Positions 1-5,546 of a stretch of 6,889 nt of DNA are shown here, in pieces (within the stretch, counting starts at the first letter, position 1; each line of letters starts with the position of its first letter). The DNA lies in assembly GCA_905234355.1 (NCBI GenBank), contig CAJOHP010000126.1, positions 1 through 6,889 of the forward strand, in the 5' to 3' direction. The DNA comes from an uncultured Prevotella sp. (GTDB taxonomy: Bacteria; Bacteroidota; Bacteroidia; Bacteroidales; Bacteroidaceae). The notes beneath the pieces are model-generated. The model saw nothing but the letters and a program-made list of their open reading frames with translations, was not told the origin of the DNA and ran no database searches. The position numbers and the translations under genes were made by a program.

Positions 1-810
1 GCCCTCAGCCTTTGTCACCTCGTTGATGACGCTCTTCAGGCGCTCCTCAAACTCGCCCTTGTACTTGGCACCAGCCACCAGTGCACCCATGTCAAGCGAG
101 TAGAGCTGCTTGTCCTTGAGGTTCTCCGGCACGTCGCCGCGGACGATACGCCCGGCCAGTCCCTCGACGATGGCTGTCTTGCCAGTGCCAGGCTCACCGA
201 GGAGGATGGGGTTGTTCTTCGTGCGTCGCGAGAGTATCTGCAGCAGCCGGCGTATCTCGTCGTCACGACCGATGACGGGGTCGAGCTTGCCGGCACGGGC
301 CAGCTCTACCAGGTTCTTGGCATATTTCTCGAGCGACTGGTAGTTGTCGTCGGCGCTTTGGCTCTGCACGCGCTGTCCCTGTCGCAGCTCGAGGATAGCC
401 TGTCGCATGTCGCGCTCGGTACATCCCGCGTCCTTAAGTATGCGGCTTGCCGTCGAGCCGACCATGAGCAGTGCCAGCAATAGCGGCTCCACGCTGACGA
501 ACTCATCGCCCATCTGCTGCGACTGTTCCACGGCTTTCACCAGCACCTGATTGGCCTCGCTGCCCAGATACGGCTGTCCGGCGCCCTGCACCTTGGGCAG
601 ATGCTTCAGCTCCTGCTCAACGAGTAGCTCTATCTGCTGCACGCCGACGCCCTGCTTCTGGAATATGAACGCGGCCACATCGCGTGCCTTGTCGAGCACG
701 CCCTTGAGCAGGTGTACGGCCTCTATCGACTGCTGACCTTGCAGCTGCGCCGTCTGCACGGCGGCCTGTACGGCCTCCTGTGCCTTGATGGTAAACTTGT
801 CGAGTGTCAT
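1..810 (-). CDS. clpB: ClpB disaggregase, N-terminal 270 codons (runs off window edge)
   Basis: ClpB is a cytoplasmic hexameric AAA+ chaperone that pulls polypeptides out of aggregates together with the DnaK system. The visible protein starts MTLDKFTIKAQEAV. A Clp N-terminal domain made of two related helical halves spans about residues 1-145. The linker into the first nucleotide-binding domain reads KLDPVIGRDDEIRRIL. Walker A is GEPGTGKT at residues 205-212 (Lys211), and the pore loop GAKYKGEFEERLK has its tyrosine at residue 250. These positions are each one residue short of my recollection of E. coli ClpB (K212, Y251). The window ends before Walker B, the coiled-coil middle domain and the second ATPase, so ClpB is chosen over ClpA/ClpC from N-terminal similarity and spacing. 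The ATG at 808-810 is supported by an AAGGAG ribosome site nine bases upstream. The gene is divergent from the two-component regulator and probably unrelated to it. Confidence 0.95.
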   Translation of the reverse strand, partial: MTLDKFTIKAQEAVQAAVQTAQLQGQQSIEAVHLLKGVLDKARDVAAFIFQKQGVGVQQIELLVEQELKHLPKVQGAGQPYLGSEANQVLVKAVEQSQQMGDEFVSVEPLLLALLMVGSTASRILKDAGCTERDMRQAILELRQGQRVQSQSADDNYQSLEKYAKNLVELARAGKLDPVIGRDDEIRRLLQILSRRTKNNPILLGEPGTGKTAIVEGLAGRIVRGDVPENLKDKQLYSLDMGALVAGAKYKGEFEERLKSVINEVTKAEG

Positions 811-819
811 GTCTGTTGT

Positions 820-825
820 CTCCTT
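820..825 (-). promoter_or_regulatory. Shine-Dalgarno site of clpB
   Basis: On the minus strand AAGGAG lies nine bases upstream of the clpB ATG, inside an A-rich purine leader. It fixes the start codon. Strong Shine-Dalgarno sequences are uncommon in Bacteroidota, which mostly rely on A-rich unstructured leaders, so this gene has both features. Confidence 0.7.
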
Positions 826-887
826 TCTTTTGTTTGGTTGTTTTCTGCTTATCGCTGCACAAATCCCGTGCCGACCACTGCGCAAGC

Positions 888-921
888 GACATATTGTCAG
901 CTCCATCCGACAAATCGTCGG
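888..921. promoter_or_regulatory. Pair of operator-like pseudo-palindromes upstream of clpB
   Basis: GACATATTGTC (888-898) and GACAAATCGTC (909-919) agree at 9 of 11 positions. Their centres (893 and 914) are 21 bp apart, about two turns of the helix. The first has arms GACA/TGTC. The second sits within CCGAC-N5-GTCGG (907-921). Two spaced copies of a near-palindrome upstream of a chaperone gene look like a site for a dimeric repressor or activator. The sequence is not CIRCE (the HrcA site), and I do not recognise the factor. The pair lies 78-111 bases upstream of the clpB start, so it could sit at or just upstream of the clpB promoter, which I could not locate. Confidence 0.35.
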
Positions 922-944
922 TCGCCTGAAGCTTTCACCGCCTC

Positions 945-969
945 GCAGCATGCTGCCTGCCAGGGCAGG
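945..969. repeat. Perfect 12-bp palindrome abutting a 6-bp inverted repeat
   Basis: GCAGCATGCTGC (945-956) is a perfect palindrome. It shares its last base with CCTGCC-AG-GGCAGG (956-969), a perfect inverted repeat with a two-base centre. Both lie between the clpB operator-like sites and the regulator's promoter. They could be a protein-binding site or chance symmetry in a GC-rich stretch. There is no T-run on either side, so this is not an intrinsic terminator. Confidence 0.3.
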
Positions 970-991
970 AGAGACGAAATAGTAGATATTT

Positions 992-1023
992 TTTGCTACA
1001 TTCAGGAAAAAGTTGTATCTTTG
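992..1023 (+). promoter_or_regulatory. Bacteroidota consensus promoter for the hybrid regulator
   Basis: A -33 box TTTG (992-995) is followed by exactly 20 bases and a -7 box TATCTTTG (1016-1023), a full match to the TTTG-N19-21-TAnnTTTG promoter used by the Bacteroidota primary sigma factor. Transcription should begin around 1028-1031, giving a leader of about 120 nt before the ATG at 1151. The AT-rich surroundings and orientation support this assignment. Confidence 0.8.
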
Positions 1024-1042
1024 CAGCATACTAATGCACTAA

Positions 1043-1138
1043 AGGTGGGTTCTATTAATTAGCTTTGGCAGAAAGATGGCAAAAGGTTAATATCCCATCT
1101 ATGTCAACACAAACCGTGGGAATTAATAGAACCCACCT
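1043..1138. repeat. 96-bp element with perfect 18-bp terminal inverted repeats
   Basis: The left arm AGGTGGGTTCTATTAATT (1043-1060) is the exact reverse complement of AATTAATAGAACCCACCT (1121-1138). The arms enclose 60 bp that contain a second, inner inverted repeat, AGATGG (1074-1079) with CCATCT (1095-1100). Pairing stops sharply at both ends of the arms. No convincing target-site duplication is visible; only AA flanks both ends. It may be a miniature inverted-repeat transposable element (a non-coding relic of an insertion sequence), or a leader RNA structure, since it lies downstream of the predicted transcription start and ends 12 nt before the regulator's ATG. It is not an intrinsic terminator in either direction, because no T-run follows. 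The repeat itself is certain; its nature is inferred. Confidence 0.9.
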
Positions 1139-1150
1139 AAAAACGAGGTC

Positions 1151-4100
1151 ATGCTTTACCATCAACTACGCCGAAACTTCTTGCTCATGCTGCTGGCAGC
1201 GCTGGCCAGCCGCCCCCTGCAAGCCGCAGCCACGTCCGATTTCAACCTGAACAGCCGCCGCATCTCTGTGCAGGACGGTCTGGCTGGCAACACCATCAAC
1301 CAGCTGGTGCAAGACTCCAACGGCTACATCTGGATGGCCACCAACAATGGTCTGACCCGCTACGACGGCTACTCCACGGTGAACTATATTTCGCTCTCCT
1401 ACGACACACGGCAGCGCATGGAGGCACGCATAGGCCGCATCGTCGCCGACGAGCGCGCCCAACTGCTGTGGATGAGCACAGCCACCTACCAGAACGCGTG
1501 CTACGACCTGCGGCTGTCGCACTTCGTAGACTGGACAGGATGCGGCGAGACCCACCGGCAACTCAACAAATTCTTTCTCTCGCCTTCAGGCCGCGGCATG
1601 TTCTTCTATGGCGGCGACCAGGGTATCCGACGCTGTGAGCGTCATGCCGACGGCACCTTTGCCATGACCGACTACAACGTGACGCTGGCCAACATGCCCA
1701 GCGACAATGTGCTCATGCTGCTTGAAGACGCCGCCCACAACATCCTGGCCCCCACCGAAGGCGGACTGATGATGCTCACCAGCGGCGGACAGCTGCACAT
1801 CCTGCTGCGAGACAAAGCCTTCGTGACAGGTGCCACCCATGGCGGACGCACCTACCTGCTGGCACGCGACGGCGATGCTGTGGTCATCGACACCCTGGGG
1901 CGCGAGGTGATGCGCTCGCACCTGCCCGCCATCGTGGGCACGGTGACGAGGGTCAACGTGAGCTTCGTATGGCAGGGCCGATGGATGCTCTTCACCCCGC
2001 AGGCCACGCTCGCCATGGACCTGACCACCGGGGCATGGACCGTGGAGAACGGCGAGACCGCCATTGCCGGCGGACTGGACCAGGGACATCTGCCTGGCTA
2101 TCATTTCGTGGCCAACCGCGACGGACAGCTGCTCATCTTCCCCGACACAGGACGCGTCAGGCGCATGGAGCTCATACCCAAGGCCCACTTCACCGATAAC
2201 CGCGGACGCAAGTATCACATCGCCGCCGACCACGAGGGCCGACTCTTTATTGCCACCTACGGCAACGGCCTTTTTGTATGGACTCCCGAGACCGACGACC
2301 TGCGCCACTTCCAGGCAGACGACGCCAACCCCATCGTGCGCACCAACTACCTCGTAGACTGTCTCTGCGACCGAAGTGGTTGCATCTGGATAGGGTCGGA
2401 AGCCACTGGCGCCTACTGTCTCTCTGTGATGACGGGCACGACCACCAACTATGCGCTGCCCGAGCCCACCCACGAAGGCGACTGGGCCAATGCCGTGAGC
2501 GCGCTAGCAGAGAAAGACGACGGACATATTATTATAGGTACGCGCGAAGGAGGCATCTATGAGTACGACCCCGTGACGGGCAGCATGACCAAGCTTGACG
2601 AGCGGCAGAGCAACGTCACAGGCTCCTTTGTCGATGCCGACGGCCGTCTCTACATCAGCACGCGCGGCGAGGGGCTCTTCGTCGACCACCAGCAGTATCA
2701 GCGCGGCGATGCGCACCACGCACTGCCAGAAAACAAGGTGGGCGGCATCTGCCAGGATTCCCGAGGTCGCATCTGGGTGGGCTCGTGGGACGGCGGCCTG
2801 CTCATGAGCGAACGGCCCGTGGGCGACAGGCCCCTCGTCTTCAGGCAGTTTCTGGCACAACACATGAACGAGAGCCGCATCAAGGCATTGCAGATGACCA
2901 GCAAGGGACTGCTCGTCGTGGGCACCAACAATGGCATCTATACCATCGACACCCGCCAAGCCCACATCGCCGACATGGCCTTCAAGGCACACAACACGGC
3001 CAACGGGCGCTTCGACTACGACGAGGTGTTCACCCTGTTCCTCTCCGACGACAGCACCCTGTGGGTGGGCGCAGCAGGCAGTGGCGTGGTGAAATGCCGC
3101 ATCGACGACAGAGGCGACATCGTGCAACAGCAGCGCATCACCACACGCGAGGGTCTGGCCAACAACAACGTCTACTGCATGGTCGACGACGGCTACGGCT
3201 ACCTGTGGGCAGGCACCGAAGAGGGCATCTCGCGTATCAACATCGGCAACAGCATCGTCAACACCTACCAGCCGTCGCCCGTGCTCCTGGGCAATGTGGC
3301 TACGGAGAACTGCGCCTTGCGCCTGAAGAGCGGCCAGCTGATCTTCGGCACCAACTACGGCGTGGTGGTCGTCATGCCACAGAAGCCGCACACGGCAGCA
3401 GCAGCCACCATGCGCGCCCATCTCACAGACCTGCACGTCAACGGACTCTCCATCTACGGCACAGGCACCGCCCACGGCGACAGGCAGATGCCCACGGCAG
3501 ACATGGCCGCACAGCTGACCGACGGCGGCACCATCAGCCTGGACCATCATCAGAACAGCCTGTCAATCTTCTTCTCCAACTTCAACTACGACAACACCCA
3601 AGCCACGCTCTATCAGTTCTACCTCGAGGGGCAAGACCCGGAGTGGCTCCCCATCACCACCGTCCATCATGCCGACTACTCCGAGCTGCGGCCCGGCACC
3701 TACATCTTCCATCTGCGCTCGCTCACGGGCGACAACGAGTGGAACGCCGAGACCACGCTAACCATCGTCGTCAGACAGCCATGGTACAACACCTGGTGGG
3801 CATGGACGCTCTATCTGCTGCTGGCCGCCACTCTGGCCTGCTATGCCTACCGCAACTGGAGGGAGCGTTTCAACCTGCACCAGCAGATGAAGCTGCAGCA
3901 GCAGATAAGCGACTTCCGACTGCTGTTCTTCACCAATGTCGCCCACGAGTTTCGCACGCCGCTGGCCATCATCAGCCACAGCGTGGACAAGCTCGGAGAA
4001 ACGGCCGATACCGACAGTCAGCAGGCCCTGCACGCCGCCATACGCCGGGGAACCACACGTTTGCTGAGGCTCGTCAACCAGTTCATGGAGTACCGCCGTG

Positions 4101-5512
4101 CCAGCACCGGCCACCTGCACCTGCATCTGGCCGAGGCCGACATTGTGGCGCTCTGCCGCAATATCGTGCACGACTTCTGGGCCATGGCCCATCAGAAGGT
4201 GATCAGCCTGACGCTACTGCCCTTTGCCAAGAACCATACGTTCGACTTCGACCACGACAAGGTGGAGACCATCGTCTACAACCTCATCTCCAACGCCATC
4301 AAATACACGCCCCATGGGGGCACGGTCGACGTGAAGGTGACACTCAGCGACGACGGCCGCCTGCTCACCATCGCTGTAGAGGACTCCGGCCCGGGCATCA
4401 GCGCCTCGCAGCAGGAGGCACTCTTCCAGCCCTTCATGCAGGGGCTGGCCAGTCAGGGCGGCATGGGCATCGGCCTCTATACAGCTCACCAGGTGGCCCA
4501 GGCACACCACGGGACCCTCACCTATGAGCGCAGTGTGCGACTGGGCGGGGCGCGATTTGCCTTCACCTTGCCGGCCACTGCCGACGGCTACACGGCCGAC
4601 GACTATGCCCCCGCCGACAACACGGCCTACAGCGCCGAGCAGCGGCAGGCCGAGCAGATTATCAAGGAGATGCAGCCCAAAGCCCTCAACGACGTGACCG
4701 TGGCCCTCATCGAAGACGACTCCGACATGATGGAGCAGATAAGCAGCGAGCTGGGCCGCTTCTTCCGTGTCGAGCGCTATGCCAACGGACGCCAGGGCTA
4801 CGAGGGCGTCGTAGCCCGTAAGCCCGCCCTGCTCGTGACCGACGTGATGCTGCCCGACATGGATGGCTATGAGATAGTCAGCCGTCTGCGCGCATCGCAG
4901 GCCACTGCACGGCTGCCCATCGTCATGCTCACCGCCCTCGACGACGAGCAGCACCAGTTGCGCGCCTATCAGGCCGGAGCCGACGACTACATGGTGAAGC
5001 CCTGCAACTACCGCTTGCTCATCGCCCGCATTATGCAGCTCATCAGGTGGTCGGCGGCCACACCCGAGATGGCCGACGCCTCACTGCCTGCCACAGGCGC
5101 GCAGGCTGAGACTGCCGATGCTCACCATGGCGAGCGGGCGGCAGCGGAGAGGCAGGCCGACAGCCCTCTGCCCGCACCGCTCATCACGTCGCAGGCCGAC
5201 AAAGTGTTTGTGGAAAAGCTGCAGATGCTCATAGCGCAACACATGGCCGACGAAGACTTCGGCGTTGATCAGCTGGCACAGCTCATGAAGATGGGGCGCA
5301 CCAAGTTCTACGGCAAGACGAAGGAGCTCACGGGCCTCTCGCCCAACAAGTATCTTATGGTGCAGCGCATGGAAAAAGCCGCCGACCTGCTGGCCGACGG
5401 CGAGATGAACGTGAGTGAGGTGTGCTACAGGGTGGGACTGCAAGACCCCTCCTACTTCAACAAGTGTTTCAAGGCCCACCATGGCGTGGTGCCCAGCAAG
5501 TACCGACGGTGA
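1151..5512 (+). CDS. Hybrid two-component system regulator (sensor kinase-receiver-AraC), complete
   Basis: This single-chain regulator senses a periplasmic ligand, usually an oligosaccharide in this family, and activates nearby genes. A signal peptide covers about residues 1-27 (basic LRRN, then a hydrophobic run, then LQAAA). Residues about 30-790 carry Reg_prop beta-propeller blades, clearest around W61, W413, W542, W638 and W686; several early blades are degenerate. A Y_Y_Y domain (about 797-874) precedes one membrane helix (about 882-900). The kinase has the H-box VAHEFRTPL (His932), the N-box around Asn1044/Asn1048, DSGPGI (from Asp1078) and GGMGIGL (from Gly1103). The receiver has EDD 1188-1190, phospho-acceptor Asp1231, Thr1261 and Lys1283. 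An AraC DNA-binding domain fills 1351-1453. At 1453 residues it is slightly long for the family and looks intact. The ATG at 1151 is the only usable start, because an in-frame TAG at 1127 closes the frame upstream. The only Shine-Dalgarno-like GAGG (1145-1148) lies two bases from the ATG, too close to be a normal site. The ligand is unknown. Confidence 0.97.
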   Translation: MLYHQLRRNFLLMLLAALASRPLQAAATSDFNLNSRRISVQDGLAGNTINQLVQDSNGYIWMATNNGLTRYDGYSTVNYISLSYDTRQRMEARIGRIVADERAQLLWMSTATYQNACYDLRLSHFVDWTGCGETHRQLNKFFLSPSGRGMFFYGGDQGIRRCERHADGTFAMTDYNVTLANMPSDNVLMLLEDAAHNILAPTEGGLMMLTSGGQLHILLRDKAFVTGATHGGRTYLLARDGDAVVIDTLGREVMRSHLPAIVGTVTRVNVSFVWQGRWMLFTPQATLAMDLTTGAWTVENGETAIAGGLDQGHLPGYHFVANRDGQLLIFPDTGRVRRMELIPKAHFTDNRGRKYHIAADHEGRLFIATYGNGLFVWTPETDDLRHFQADDANPIVRTNYLVDCLCDRSGCIWIGSEATGAYCLSVMTGTTTNYALPEPTHEGDWANAVSALAEKDDGHIIIGTREGGIYEYDPVTGSMTKLDERQSNVTGSFVDADGRLYISTRGEGLFVDHQQYQRGDAHHALPENKVGGICQDSRGRIWVGSWDGGLLMSERPVGDRPLVFRQFLAQHMNESRIKALQMTSKGLLVVGTNNGIYTIDTRQAHIADMAFKAHNTANGRFDYDEVFTLFLSDDSTLWVGAAGSGVVKCRIDDRGDIVQQQRITTREGLANNNVYCMVDDGYGYLWAGTEEGISRINIGNSIVNTYQPSPVLLGNVATENCALRLKSGQLIFGTNYGVVVVMPQKPHTAAAATMRAHLTDLHVNGLSIYGTGTAHGDRQMPTADMAAQLTDGGTISLDHHQNSLSIFFSNFNYDNTQATLYQFYLEGQDPEWLPITTVHHADYSELRPGTYIFHLRSLTGDNEWNAETTLTIVVRQPWYNTWWAWTLYLLLAATLACYAYRNWRERFNLHQQMKLQQQISDFRLLFFTNVAHEFRTPLAIISHSVDKLGETADTDSQQALHAAIRRGTTRLLRLVNQFMEYRRASTGHLHLHLAEADIVALCRNIVHDFWAMAHQKVISLTLLPFAKNHTFDFDHDKVETIVYNLISNAIKYTPHGGTVDVKVTLSDDGRLLTIAVEDSGPGISASQQEALFQPFMQGLASQGGMGIGLYTAHQVAQAHHGTLTYERSVRLGGARFAFTLPATADGYTADDYAPADNTAYSAEQRQAEQIIKEMQPKALNDVTVALIEDDSDMMEQISSELGRFFRVERYANGRQGYEGVVARKPALLVTDVMLPDMDGYEIVSRLRASQATARLPIVMLTALDDEQHQLRAYQAGADDYMVKPCNYRLLIARIMQLIRWSAATPEMADASLPATGAQAETADAHHGERAAAERQADSPLPAPLITSQADKVFVEKLQMLIAQHMADEDFGVDQLAQLMKMGRTKFYGKTKELTGLSPNKYLMVQRMEKAADLLADGEMNVSEVCYRVGLQDPSYFNKCFKAHHGVVPSKYRR

Positions 5513-5546
5513 CTTCGCACCTCGGCCCCCCGCACCTCCGAAAGCC
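5513..5546. other. Convergent gap without clear terminator
   Basis: Thirty-four bases separate the stop codons of the regulator and the esterase. The only hairpin potential is a 4-bp stem GGTG/CACC straddling the regulator's stop codon, with no T-run on either strand. An 8-base direct repeat, CGCACCTC, occurs at 5516-5523 and 5531-5538. Transcripts from the two genes may therefore overlap at their 3' ends, or termination may be Rho-dependent or lie inside the neighbouring gene. Confidence 0.5.

Larger units (their letters stand above)
811..1150. other. Divergent intergenic region, clpB / hybrid regulator
   Basis: This 340-bp gap carries control sequences for both flanking genes. The part next to clpB (about 811-970) is GC-balanced and holds the clpB leader, two related pseudo-palindromes (888-921) and a perfect palindrome next to a small inverted repeat (945-969). 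No convincing minus-strand TTTG-N20-TAnnTTTG promoter for clpB was found; the nearest TTTG-ending motifs, at 860-867 and 911-918, lack the TA of the -7 box. The part from about 970 is clearly AT-rich and holds the regulator's promoter and an inverted-repeat element. Short open frames across the gap (for example 712-1062 and 1065-1250) resemble no known protein and overlap these signals, so I do not treat them as genes. Confidence 0.8.

Noticed and set aside
888..921. CIRCE (HrcA) operator for clpB
   Set aside because: The CIRCE arms TTAGCACTC/GAGTGCTAA are absent; the symmetry seen has different arms and shorter spacing.
712..1062. Plus-strand open frame overlapping the clpB start and promoter region
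   Set aside because: It is antisense to conserved clpB codons and then crosses the promoter and left repeat arm; its translation has no recognisable feature.
1043..1138. Invertible (phase-variable) promoter flanked by inverted repeats
   Set aside because: A complete consensus promoter lies outside the repeats. Inside them, the best minus-strand match has poor -33/-7 spacing and an imperfect -7 box. The 60-bp interior seems short for known Bacteroides switches, and no recombinase gene is nearby. Reads spanning both orientations would reopen the idea.
1043..1138. Intrinsic terminator or attenuator
   Set aside because: The strong stem is not followed by a T-run on either strand; on the plus strand it is followed by A residues.
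1065..1250. Small open frame crossing the inverted repeat into the regulator's start
   Set aside because: It begins at a TTG with no ribosome site, runs through the right repeat arm and then overlaps the signal-peptide region out of frame. It looks like nothing known.
2504..3550. 348-codon minus-strand open frame antisense to the regulator
   Set aside because: Its Val-, Ala- and His-rich translation has no recognisable domain, and the opposite strand encodes well-conserved propeller blades.
2785..4527. Long plus-strand open frame (580 codons) inside the regulator gene
   Set aside because: It overlaps the regulator in another frame; its translation is rich in Arg, His, Gln and Pro with no domain, as expected from a shifted frame in GC-rich coding DNA.
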